A stretch of DNA of 64,000 bases, from positions 183,599,777-183,663,776 of the forward strand of contig NC_064433.1 in the NCBI RefSeq assembly GCF_023343835.1, in the 5' to 3' direction. The DNA is from Lagopus muta. Lineage: Eukaryota > Chordata > Aves > Galliformes > Phasianidae. Positions 43,443 to 54,421 of the stretch are shown here, piece by piece; positions within the stretch are counted from its first letter, which is position 1; every line of letters starts with the position of its first letter. The notes under the pieces are model-generated. The model was not told the origin of the DNA. It worked only from the letters and a program-made list of their open reading frames with translations, and made no database searches. Both the position numbers and the translations under genes were made by a program.

Positions 43443-46436
43443 GGCTGGCCAGGCACACAACTGAGCCAAAACTCCCTCTTGCTTGCCCTCTTTTTGGCCC
43501 TTCGACTTTTGAACTCTTGGCTCCTCAGCTGCCTTGCTGCCACAGGAGGGATTGAGGCAAAATAGGGAGTTCTTAATGAGGGATACCTGAGATCTGAAGC
43601 CAACAGCCAGCAACATCTTCAGGGAAGTGACAAAATCCTGATGAGTCAGCAGTTGTTGTGCACACCTCAAATCCTGGGTTCATTTGCTCATGGGATTCAC
43701 ATCTACAAGAATACATTACAGGAGATCATTTATAATTCTGAATCAGGAGGAAGACCACTAACAAGGCTACCTGTGTCCTGCTTTTTGGATTTTCTTTCAA
43801 TTAATGCATTTCTCCAATGTATCACCCCCCAAAACTGTAGGCCCCAAATACTTCCAAAGTGAACCTGAATATTTCCCAGGTCAACTTGAAGCATAACCTG
43901 TTTTTTTTCTAGATGATCCCTATTTACTGTCTCAGCACTGGCCTGTGTGGTCTCAGAAGGCTGAGCTGAAGTAAACAACATGCTGAAATGTATTTAGTGA
44001 ATTATCACGCAAACCTCAGAAAAGAATAGAGAGAGAAAGGATTTCTTGGTTGGGTAGTGATGTAATGTTTTTTAGAACTACATATTTGTCCAAGAAATTA
44101 GGTATTAAAAAAGCCTATTAGGTTGGCAAGCTCAGCTCTCCTGGACAGGCTGTAATTGTTTCATACGATAAACATAATTTAGAGTGCTTTATCTAGTCAG
44201 GGTTTAAATGCTGCTAATGAAAAGGTGTGTGCCCCCACCCTCGAGGAAGAATTCCACAAACTGACATCTCGCCTTCTCATGTAATTATCTGAACACTCAT
44301 TTTGCAAAATGTGTGTGTGTAATTTTGAGGATGGGAAGTCATTTTGTAGTGTCAGGGCACAAACTTTATCTGCTGCCCTTCCTTCCTCTAAGAACACAAT
44401 AAAAGTCCTGTGCAAACAATGCTAAAATGGTGCACCAAGCCTGGTGTAATGAATGCAGGACTGTCACTTGTTTGACATGCTGGTAACGTGCTGGTTTTTC
44501 TGACCTTTGAGAAACCATATCAGTTTTCCTATCTATCCGTGTTTCATATGGCTCTGCTGAATGATTCATGGACTCAAGAAATGAAAGGCATGTAGCATGT
44601 CAGTCACCCATCTGACATTTGAACAGGGCTTTTTAGTGGCAGTCAGATGGGGAGAGTGGGTAAGTCTCCACTTAGGTACTCACATATCCTCTTTTTCTGC
44701 TTCTGAAGTTTTTTTTTTTTATGAATAAAATTTGAGGATCTTTTAATTTCTTATGAAATATCTTGTCTTGTAGCAGTCCAGTCTGAGTTACTGCATTGCA
44801 GTTGCCCCCTCTTTTCCTTTCTCCCTGGGCTGCCAGAGGTCTTTGAATTGCAAACACATCTATTGCATAACTAGTTCAGTTTTATAGCACTGATCTTCTC
44901 AATCCGACCTTTTCAGGAAGCATCAAGCTTTTGCATTTATGTATGGACTGTGAAGGAACTGTGCCCTTCTACAGGAGGTTTGCATCATAGGAAGAACAGA
45001 TATGGACCTACTGAGCACTCCAGTAGCATCTGCATGCACACCATGGCCAGGTGGATTTTTCCAGGACACAGTCCATCTACACAGCATCTTCTGTCTTAGC
45101 TTGCGTGGACAGATTGGCTTTCAGCTGATGACTGTTGGATGCAATGCTTTCTGAAAGGCAGTAAAGACGCACCGTACCACTCTCAACTTGCTCATTAGGA
45201 AAGTCTAGGCAGAAATATTACAGCCACAAAGTGAGTTCAAAAGCTGGTATCCCACCATGGTGTAGGCACTCATTACTGGGGGTGAAGACAGCTTAGTGTT
45301 TTGATGGGCTACATCTCTTAGCTGATTGGTTTGAACCAGCTCAAAGGCTGAATAAAGCATTAGGTGAACTCCAACTGTCACATCTCATCCAGTTACTTCT
45401 ATGGTGAGCACAGAAACCTGTGCCTGGCTGTAATGTGTCTCTCAAGAATGCACCCAAATGCTTGAGAAGGCAGAGAAAACCCTATTTTCCTTTGGAAGCG
45501 TGTTCCTCTCTTATCAATTAGTATTACTCTTCAGTAATAAGTAAAACTTCACAAAAGTTTCAATCATCAATGATAAAATTCTGCTTAAACCATTAACCAC
45601 TTAAGCCAATCTGTCTTGGCAGGTCACTGATCTGTCTGCAGGGATGTGATGGTCTCAAGCCAGTATGATGCATGCCACTGATACAAAAATTCTCCCCCTT
45701 TCCCATACATGGCAATAACTGGCAGCCTCTTTGTGTGACTGCACCAGAGAAGGCTGGTTGTGTTTATAGAATTCACCACCTTCTTAACATTTCTGGGCAG
45801 GTCAAGGTGCCAGGCTGCTGGTAACTAAATTATGAGGTAATTTCAGGATTCTGCTTTCCTTTACCATTCAGTAACTGGACAGAAACTGAAGGAAACACAG
45901 CAGTACACAACCACTAAGGTACAGTTGGATCACAGAAGCTAACAGGTAATTGTGAAGGGAGCACCAGATACTTTTTGTAGTATTTCTTTTGTGAAATAAA
46001 TTTACAAGAACTTTCAGGAATGTGGCTGTATTCACAAAGACAGCTTGTGCAAAGACTTTTACACATTTGTTTAACTTGAAATGGAACAAGCCAAGGGCTT
46101 AAATTCAGTCACACAATGCACATGCCTTGTCAGGCACTGGGGCCTTGCAGATGGCATAAGTTAAGCACATACACAGCATTTTACATGATCAGTGCCATGG
46201 GGATCCCAACAACTCATTTCAAAATACTGCATCTAGACAAAGACCTCTGGTATCTGGACTTTTTTATTTTTAAATTGTCTCTGGTCGATGAATTATTTAA
46301 TACTGATACTGGATATGCACTGCATCTGGCCCAGTTAAGTACTTTTTTCACTTCCATTAGGTATCAAAACTGATTATAAAAAGAAAAGAGAAGAAAAAAA
46401 AAAATGAATTTCAGAAAACATATAAGAGAATTTGTT

Positions 46437-46454
46437 GGGGGGGGAGGAGGGGGT
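46437..46454. repeat. G-rich run
   Basis: Eight consecutive G, then AGGA and five more G. Low complexity; possibly quadruplex-forming only if the longest run is split. Confidence 0.7.
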
Positions 46455-48413
46455 TGCAGGAAAGAATGTTAGCCGACTTCTACTTGCTGTATTGTTTCCA
46501 GAAACAATGAAACACAAAGTGTATGTTTCTCTTGAGAGTTCTCAGACACTGAAGAACTGAATGGCAAGCCTGGGACCCACAAAGGTATTTATTTTAAGGG
46601 AGGTAGTTCACAGAGTACTTCAGGCATCTGGGCCAGTACTTCCCACCTCCTCTCACAAGAAGTTTGTGGCAGAACAGAGACTAGATATCAAATTTCTCCA
46701 ATTGTAAGTTGCCTTACACGTCAGCTTTACTTTAACACTCACTTGGTTAATAGAAAATGTTCCCTTTTGTAATGGGCTTTGCTAAAGGTCTGAAGTGGTC
46801 ACCCCAAGTGGGAATAATTGTAGTGGAGAGGAACAGGACACAATCATATTTCTGAGGATGTCTAGTCGTGGGTACTTGTCACTGTCAGAATAAAATAAAT
46901 GAATATTATTCAAGAAATCTGACTATTTGCCAGTACTCGGTGCTAAATATTAGCCCAATTAAAACCATTATCTTACTTGTGTTTCAAGCTTGCCTGCTCC
47001 TGTCCTTATCAACAGGTTGAGTTCTGAAGCAGGCCCTTTGACAGCAAATGACTCCAATGGATCTTACTTGTGCTAAAGAATCAGCTGCTGCTCATGGCTA
47101 TAACCCTGATCCTCTACTGCTTGTTCTAAAGCTTCTCATTTCAGATAATATCATAGACCTCAGCAATAAATAAAAAGCCGTTTACATCATTCATGTTGTT
47201 TACTTACATTTTAGCATTACATGCAGATTAGCTGATGGAAACTAATCTGTCTGGCTTCCCACTGTCTTTTCAATGCTAGTAGCACCATGCTGCAGCATGT
47301 GGGATGCAAACATGGCACAGCAACTACCTGCACTCCAGCAAGCAGTGCTTTCTCACATTAGGATCCCATTTCTACCATTCTGCTTGGGGAATAAAAACCT
47401 CTTGTATTTATTTCTCTGTGAGTGCTGCGTTCTGTTCTCTGTTGCTGTGTCTGAGTGCTTTCCACACTGAAATGAGTGACGAGTGGCAGTCCTCACTGCT
47501 GCCGACAGCTCTGTTTGAGGTAAAGAGTCCTTCAGAAGCTGCTGGAAGGGGCAAAATGGCAGTGGCTGTGGTTTTACTTTGGCGGAGAAGTTTGCCAAGA
47601 AATTTTTCAGTAGTTCTTGAAAACAACCAGAGCTGGGTTCAAAAGATGTAAATTACTTATTTCACTGTGCCCTTTTTAGCTCAGCCAGTCGTCAAAACGA
47701 CACAACACGTGGTTTTGCAAAAACAGGAGGTATTCTAATGGATGAAGGCACACAAAGCAGATCACAGCTCTCAGGCGGGCCATTTACAATTACTTGGACA
47801 GGAGAAATGTCGAGAACGCGGTATGCAACACCCTAAGTCTTCTTACAGATTTGGGGAGCCGTGATATTCAGCTTCCACGACCAAATCCAATCCTTCTTAC
47901 CGTAATCTTTCAACATCAGAATGACGCCACGCGGCGTCTCACACACAGACGCCAAAGCCTACACGCACACCGCTGGGGCTGGAAGAGCACGCGGACCAGG
48001 AACCTCAGCGCTGCTCCGAGGCGCAGAGGAGGCGCGTAGCCCGGCTGCCTTCCGCCGCAGATCGCGGCCCTGCCGCTCTGCTGATGACACCCTCCATCTC
48101 CGTGCATTAGCATGGAGCCGAGAAAACCTGACTCATCGCTTCTCCCAACGCGGAGAGCCGAGCCGAAGCTCGCCGAAGGCGGCCAAGGGAGGGGCAGGCT
48201 CAGCCCTCGCCTCAGGCCTCCACAGCGCCATCCAGCTCCCGGCCCTCGCTCCCTGTGCCTTTCGGGCTGCTCGCTGCAGGTCGCGGAGCGGGGCCGATCC
48301 TGCTCCCGACTCGGTACCGCGCTGCGGCCGAACAGACGCGGCCCAAACCGCCCCCACCCCCAGGCCACCACCGCCACTCCCTCACAGCCCCGGGGGCGGG
48401 GCTTCCCGCGTCT

Positions 48414-48435
48414 ATTTGCATAGGCACCCGATTGG
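48414..48435. promoter_or_regulatory. Octamer motif next to a CCAAT box
   Basis: Perfect ATTTGCAT (POU/Oct factor consensus) at 48414-48421 is followed ten bases later by ATTGG (inverted CCAAT, NF-Y) at 48431-48435. The pair sits about 160 bases left of the main CCAAT cluster. It could serve the same promoter or a divergent transcript. Confidence 0.6.
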
Positions 48436-48592
48436 CCAGCAGAGGACACGCGCCGACGCGCTGACCCCGCCTCTCTGCCCAACGCTGCCCAGAGACGCGG
48501 CTGGCCCCGCCCCTCTGCCGCGCCGGTCCCGCCCTTTTCCCCGCCCCTTATCTCAGCTTGCCCGGAGATGGGAGCCGGCAAAAGCTCTCCCC

Positions 48593-48666
48593 ATTGGTCG
48601 CCGGCGTGTGGCTCTCGTGATTGGTCGGTCGGCGTAGCGGTGGGCGGGGCGGGAGGCGCGGATTGG
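48593..48666. promoter_or_regulatory. Cluster of three inverted CCAAT boxes with a GC box
   Basis: ATTGG occurs at 48593-48597, 48620-48624 and 48662-48666 (start-to-start spacing 27 and 42 bases). A GC box lies at 48642-48650 between the last two. Multiple same-oriented CCAAT boxes just upstream of the start site are the classic NF-Y promoter arrangement in TATA-less vertebrate genes. Occupancy is inferred from sequence only. Confidence 0.75.
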
Positions 48667-48829
48667 TGGAGCGCGCAGGGGTGTGTGCTCGGGGGGCAGC
48701 GGCCCGGAGCGGGGAGCTGGGGCCGCGGCTGGAGGATGGGGGCGGCCGGCGGCGCGGGCTGCTGAGCGGCACGGAGCCCAGCACAGCCGAGCCTCGGTCC
48801 CCGCCGCACCCCGGCCCGGCCCCGGCAGC

Positions 48830-48934
48830 ATGAACAGGCTCAGCGCCGGCTCCATCGGCGGCGGCGGCGGCGGCGCTGCATCCGCCGCCGGCCAGTACAG
48901 GGTGTGCGGCAATTGCCGGAAGGTGCCGAGACAG
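48830..48934 (+). CDS. First coding exon of an unidentified gene (N-terminal about 35 residues with a C-x2-C pair)
   Basis: The start codon at 48830 has A at position -3. The exon reads MNRLSAGSI, a run of six Gly, AASAAGQYR, then VCGNCRKVPRQ, and ends at CAG before GTAGCG (48935). The Cys-x2-Cys near residues 26-29 looks like the first half of a zinc-binding knuckle whose partners would be in a later exon. I do not recognise the family and give no symbol. The position inside a CpG island, directly downstream of a CCAAT/GC-box promoter, strongly supports a real gene. Two other donors are possible: AAG before GTGCCG at 48923, and GCC before the stronger GTGAGT at 48953, which would add six residues. 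The same frame is open upstream to an ATG at 48683, so an N-terminal extension cannot be excluded, but that ATG lies close to the inferred start of transcription. Confidence 0.72.
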
Positions 48935-50280
48935 GTAGCGGGGGGCACGGCCGTGAGTGCGGAGGGGCAGCGGGGGGTGTTGGATGCTGAAGGTTCGGGG
49001 GGCTGGAGCGGGGCCGTGGGGTGCAGACAACCGTGGAGGGGGGAGGGCGAAATGGGCGCAGGGTGAGGGCTGGGGACCGGGAACTAGGGGTGAAGGCAGC
49101 GGGGTGGGAGTGTCGGGGGACAGGCGGTGCCGCCCCGGGGTCGCCGTGGGGCTGCTTACGAACCCGGGAGTTCGTCCCCAACACCTTTTCGGGGGCGAGG
49201 AGCTCCGGGAATCAAAGCTGTAAAAAAATACACGAAATCACTCCAAAAAGGCCTTCGGCAGCCGCGCGCCGCGCGCTGAGCTCAGCCCCGTTCCGAGCAG
49301 CTCCGCCGCCCCCCGCTGTGCCGCCCCGCTCCGCCGCCCCGGCGAGTTGCGCTCCGGTTGCGCTGCGCCAATGAATTAAAAGCGCTGAGCTGTGCAAACG
49401 CGACCGCCCCGAGCCCGGGAGAGACTGCGATTCAATCCGCTCCGGCTTCGTCTTCCGAAAAGGCTGAGAAAGTCTCGAAGTCAGCGAGCTCAAATATTTG
49501 CGCTCTTTGTCCAAAATCTGTTTTTCTTCCTCTGTGGGTCAGGCCAAGTGCCAATCAAAGTTGTTTTTCCAGCCTCTCTTCCCTGCAGTACGAGCGCTCT
49601 TTTTTGCTTTTTTTTTTTCCAAGGGTTTGGTTTTTGGACAGGAGGTGTGTGTTAGGGGAGGGGGAGGAGAGATGTTAGAGCCCGGTCGGAGGGCGAAGCC
49701 GATCTCAAAAATCATGTTTCTAGGCTGTTTGAATGGAAAGAAAATCTTATTAAATGTGCGTGCTTGGTATGCGCGGTTATTTTTTCCATAAACTCTTGGA
49801 TCATGTTACGGCTGATACTCGGTGCTGGGCTCTGAGCTCAGCCTGCGAGAAATGCTATGGATCAGAGCCGCACATCGGCGGCTTAACCATTTCCTGGCAG
49901 GGCCGAACCCCCCGGGCTGCAGCGCTGCCTTTGGGGCAGCGGTGACACGAAGAGAGGAGTGGGGTTGAAGCCCAGAACAGCTTCAGACCTGCCTTAAGCT
50001 GTGCCAAATATGTGGAGAAAGTGGGGAGGGAGCGTGCTGCCTTCTGCCAGATCATCAAAACGTTTTGTTGACAAATAAAGTGGTGCTTGGCAGCGCTGGC
50101 ATGTCTGAAATTAAATCGAAATGATTAAGTTGCTGTTGGTTTTTGGAAGCTGCGCTCACGCCGTGCTGGGTAGGGCTGGTTTTGTGTGCTGCTTTGATAC
50201 TGGGGGGTAGGAGTAGAATTTACAGTCCAGGTAACAGGAAACTTTCCCTAATTAGGTGTTTTTCAGTAATTAGGGAGGAT

Positions 50281-50534
50281 AACAGTCATAGGACGAGAGA
50301 GGGTGGTTTTAAACTAAAAGAAGGGAGATGTAGATTGGATATTAGGAGAAAATCCTTTGCTCAGAGGGCAGTGAGCACAGCTGCCCAGAGAGCTGTGGTG
50401 CCCCATCCCTGGAGGTGCTCAAGGCCAGGTTGGATGGGCCCTGGGCAGCCTGAGCTGGTGGGGACAACCAGCCCATGGCAGGGGTTGGGACTGAACGGTC
50501 TTTAAGGTCTTCTCCAGCCTCAGCCATTCTATGT
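50281..50534 (+). mobile_element. Young-looking CR1 LINE 3' fragment in intron 1, plus orientation
   Basis: It contains GATGTAGATTGGATATTAGG, CACAGCTGCCCAGAGAGCTG, CCCTGGAGGTGCTCAAGG, GGTTGGATGGGCCCTGGGCA, GCCTGAGCTGGTGG and CAGCCATTCTATGTGG. An 89-base segment (50375-50463) is identical to 11001-11089. The terminal octamers are reduced to one. It lies about 1.3 kb downstream of the exon, in the same orientation as the gene. Confidence 0.94.
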
Positions 50535-53500
50535 GGTAATATTTCTATGGCAAAGCTTAGGAACCTGCCCTGGTTTGTCCACGGTCGCATAAACTGCTGC
50601 AAAACTGGGGAAAGAAAAGAGAAAGCTTGTAGCCCACAAAATGCAGCCTGTTCCTTGAGATGTGCATTGTGCTTGTGTTGGTTACACAGGACATCGTTGC
50701 ATCTGTTTTTTTTTTCGGCAGGGCAATAAACATAGAAGCAGAAAGCTGCTGACTTCATCTGTAATCATTTAGAAGTTGGTATAATAAAATCACTGTAAAT
50801 TTTAACCTTTTGCACTTTATTGGCAAGCGTACAAGTAGAAAACAGGGAGAAAACAACAAGGCTTAGTGGAAGTGAGATGCAGATTTGGCTTGAGACTCAG
50901 AGTAATAATCTTCAGATAAGTGCTGCCTCATCTGTTCTTTTGATGGTACTTTTTTTTTAAGCTCATGTGATAATATGCTGGAAGGATGATTGGCCTTAAA
51001 ATGTGCTGAATCTCTTCTGCCCTCCTCAGTCTCAAGCCTTTATCTGGAGGCACTTAATGCCTGCAGCTGGGCAGTGCAGTGTCAGTAAGACACAAGGCCA
51101 AAGCAGCCTCCTGCTTGGTGCCACAGGGTGAGACTGCAAATAGCCTGGAAGATTTTGGATGCTGATGGGTGAAGGTGAGCTTCTCTTTCAACAGGAGCAG
51201 CCAGATGCAGTACTTCAGGTTTCAGATCATTTCCCATTGATCACAGTGATGTAATGAAACAAAGTTCTGTTGTACTTGCTGAGGATCTTCGAGTTAAATT
51301 GGCCTACGAAGAAGATTTGTCATAATAAAAAGAATCATTTCCAGTTGGTTTTCTTGTTAGTTGCACTTCAAGTAACCAGGTATGCTTGCAGAACAATTGC
51401 TACTGATGAGAGGGGTGAGATGGTTGTAGCCATGAGAGCTGTGTTGCTTTTCCTAATCAAAGGATGACACCCAGTGATTGGTGAGGCTGTTCTAGACTGC
51501 AGGTGAGCTTGTTGGAAAGGCAGTCAAGGCTAAAGCTGCAATTCAGCTTAAAATAAATGGAAGAACGAGCAAAATTAGATCAGTAGTTCAGTTTGTGGAT
51601 GTGATAAGCAGGCTTTTTAACTAAAATGTGGTGTTTTTGTGTATGGGGAGGCACATAAGCACATAAAGTGGTGTGGGAATGTTGGAGCCAAGAATTTCAT
51701 TGAGGTGGCTGAGAGCTATTGCTGTTGCTGTGACCCGTGTGGTTGTCAGATCTGGAGGTGGAAAGTCCTCAGCTGGCTGCGAGCTGCAGCTTGTCCCAAA
51801 CCCCAGCTTCTGTACCCAAAAGAAATCTGCATCCTGAGCAAGCCAGAAGGGTGCACACAGGAGGGGCTTGGTAATCCTTTGGACAAATAACTGCCTCAGG
51901 AAGGCTTTGTGCAGTAAGCAGAGAGTCTTCAGGGGATGGAAAAACCTCAGCACGTCAGGAAGTGTAAGAACAGGGAGAGTTCACCAGTTGGTGCAGCTCA
52001 GTTGCAAATGGTAATGCACAGATAGTAAAAGGATCTTTTTTTGTGCGAGTACAGATGAGATAGAAAAGAAAATGTGTTAGAGTGGTCCCAGAAATAAATA
52101 CTTGTTTTGTGCCAGGTGTCGGTAAGGGAGATGGAGGGCAGCGCTGGGCAGCCGAGGGGAGCCTGAGCCCATCTCCCTCCTGGTGTCCTGGGAGAGCTCT
52201 CAAATCCCAGATCTGTTCCCATTTTTTTTTCACAAACCTGCCAAATGTGGATGATCTCTGGGAGGAAAAAAGCGCTGAATGTGAGGGGTGGAATTTTCCA
52301 TGCTCTGCATCCCCCATGCCAGTCTCCTTCAACATGAATTTCAGCAATAGGCAAGTTACTACAACTGATGTAGAAGGAAAAACATACAGATAAATGAAAA
52401 ATGCATGTGATACCACCAAAGTAGGTCACACTAGACTTAAATCGTAGCCTTCTGCTGATGAGATCTGCTGTAATGTCCTCTTCTGAGAGCTGCAGATTGA
52501 CTGAAACTAGATCTCATTCATTAAACATCTGAAGTAACATCACAGGCCGAATTTCTGGCTTCACCAGCAAGTCAGCTGGAAGGAAATGTTGTTCTCAACA
52601 GCAGAAAGTTTAAATAGGTTTGGAAAGCATTGGGGTGAATTTGTGACCGAGAAATGGAAGGAGATCTGTCAGTAGGATGTGGTAGCTCTGTGGGCAGGTG
52701 CTGCTGTAAGCTGTGCTGTCTGCTGCACGTCAGCTGTGCCAGCCCTGTGGGCACTGCAGACCTGTGGTCTGCCCCGTTTTGTCTGTTTTTCTGTTCCTGT
52801 AGTGAGCAGAGGGGTGATGGGGCTGGAGATGGTGGTGGGCCACAGTGATGGAGGTTGGCATTGGCTTTTCAGTACATCGCTTTCAAAACTAATCTGGTTT
52901 AACACTTTCCTGAATCATGATGGAAGTGTGACCATTTCTCAGATACATACAGGAGCGAGAAGTGGTAAATATTGGCCATCTGGTGGAAGAGCAGAGTGTT
53001 CCACAGCAAGATGGGACACCTTGAGCAGCAGACTACTGAAGGGTTGGAGTGAGATGCAGTGGCATGGCGTGTAAGAGTCACCTGTAACTGCTCATTACCC
53101 GTAAGTCTGGTTAAGCTCCATGTAGGGGCCAAGGAGAGGGATTTCAGTGTACTGGAGGACCAGGACAGTCCCACAGGATTTTGCAACTGGGAGGAAGGAA
53201 GCCAGGATGGATCACAGTTCAAAAGGTGCAGAATTGAGCTGGGTGGATGCTCGGAGAAATAGATGACTTACTTTACAAAAGGAGAGTAAAAGACCTTTGC
53301 TTTTTTAATCCAGCAGAAATATGGGGTTATGATGGATGTCCATAAATACATCATACAGTAAGAACCAGCAAGGAGAAATAAGCTGAGGAGCAGATGGATA
53401 TAAAATGGTCATAAATACACTTAGGATGGAAAATTACGTGTCCTGGGCTGTGAGGGTTCTGGAAGAGTTTGTTCTAGGTCTAGATTGTCAAAAATACACC

Positions 53501-53594
53501 TGCTTTTAAGATAGAAAGTGTTGTGAATGTCATTCAATGATGTAGTGCTAACAATAGCACTGGCCTAGACTCAGTGAGTTGAGGTCATGTCAAA

Positions 53595-53622
53595 AAAAAG
53601 AAAAAGAGAGAGAAAGAGGAGG
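53595..53622. repeat. Purine-rich low-complexity tract
   Basis: A run of A and G only, moving from A-rich to AG-repeat to G-rich. All-purine mirror-like tracts of this sort can adopt triplex structure, but this one is short. Confidence 0.75.
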
Positions 53623-54401
53623 GGGACTTTCATTCACTTTAATGTTTCACGTGGGTGAATAAGGAAATAGCCCAAAAGTGAACCAAAAATAGTCTGATGT
53701 CAGGTCTCAGAAGCTCCTGTAAGCAAAAATGCACATCACCATGAGTCATACAGGTGCTGTCACCTATTCTGTAGAAGTCAGTAGGTCTCTCAAAGACATC
53801 TCAACTATTGTAAGGAAAGCCAGCCTGGTTCAGTGGCTTCTGAACATATGCAAACTAAAGCTGCTTTGCTTTTGCTTGAAAAACAGCCCTGGTTTTCTGT
53901 GATGCAGCATCTTCACATTACTGTTCTGTGGCATGGTACTCCAGTATTGTGGTTGGTGTTGGATAACTGGCCATGATGCTTGGCAGAGCATCTTACTTTG
54001 TCAGTCTGAACAATGCCCAGTGTAGTTTTGTGCTGCTCTTGGTCACTCTGTAGTTATCTTAACTCATGGTTGCCTTGTGGGCAACTTTAGGTCTTAGGTG
54101 GGCTTCTTTCTAAAGAAGTTCTCACAACAATTTGCAGTCTTTGGCATGAAGAGCTAACTCTTTATCAAATCTGATTGTAGTGACTGTTGTCTGCAACACG
54201 ATGTGTGCTTCTTGTCCATTCCCTTGGAATGGAGCTGGGGAGAAACCAACTCAGGTCTCTGCAGTGCTGAGCCCATCTGCACGGCTGGGGCAGAAATGGG
54301 GAATGTGGTCTGTGAGGGTCCAGAATGTAAAAACCAGGCTCAAGGCAATCAACAAGACTCTCACCCTCATTATTTGGTCCTATTTTCCTGGAAGGATTGG
54401 C

Positions 54402-54421
54402 TCTATAAATAAATAAATAAA
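54402..54421. repeat. Short (AAAT)n microsatellite
   Basis: About four ATAA units and one variant AACA unit. Too short to be notable beyond a simple-repeat annotation. Confidence 0.75.

Larger units (their letters stand above)
39746..47915. other. Eight-kilobase non-coding stretch upstream of the gene promoter
   Basis: No exon or named transposon is recognised. It contains a G-rich patch at 40558-40582, an A tract near 43027-43040, a CA/A-rich patch at 43404-43442, an A-rich tract near 46379-46404 and a G-run at 46437-46454. Two AT-rich, motif-dense blocks (about 40600-40760 and 44190-44580) look like possible distal regulatory elements; see findings. Confidence 0.5.
47920..49450 (+). promoter_or_regulatory. 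Large CpG-island promoter of the plus-strand gene
   Basis: CpG dinucleotides are dense from about 47,920 to 49,450. GC boxes are at 48392-48401 (GGGGGCGGGG), 48505-48513 and 48539-48547 (both CCCCGCCCC) and 48642-48650 (GGGCGGGGC). Inverted CCAAT boxes (ATTGG) are at 48431, 48593, 48620 and 48662. A perfect octamer ATTTGCAT lies at 48414-48421 and an AP-1-type TGACTCA at 48129-48135. There is no TATA box. The last three CCAAT boxes and the proximal GC box lie about 170-240 bases upstream of the start codon at 48830. I infer transcription initiation at roughly 48,680-48,780 on the plus strand. The island continues well into intron 1. Confidence 0.88.

Noticed and set aside
47916..48809. A 297-codon minus-strand open frame in the CpG island
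   Set aside because: GC-rich DNA lacks stop codons, and several frames on both strands are open here. The peptide is composition-driven (Arg, Pro, Ala, Gly). A divergent non-coding transcript remains possible but not this protein.
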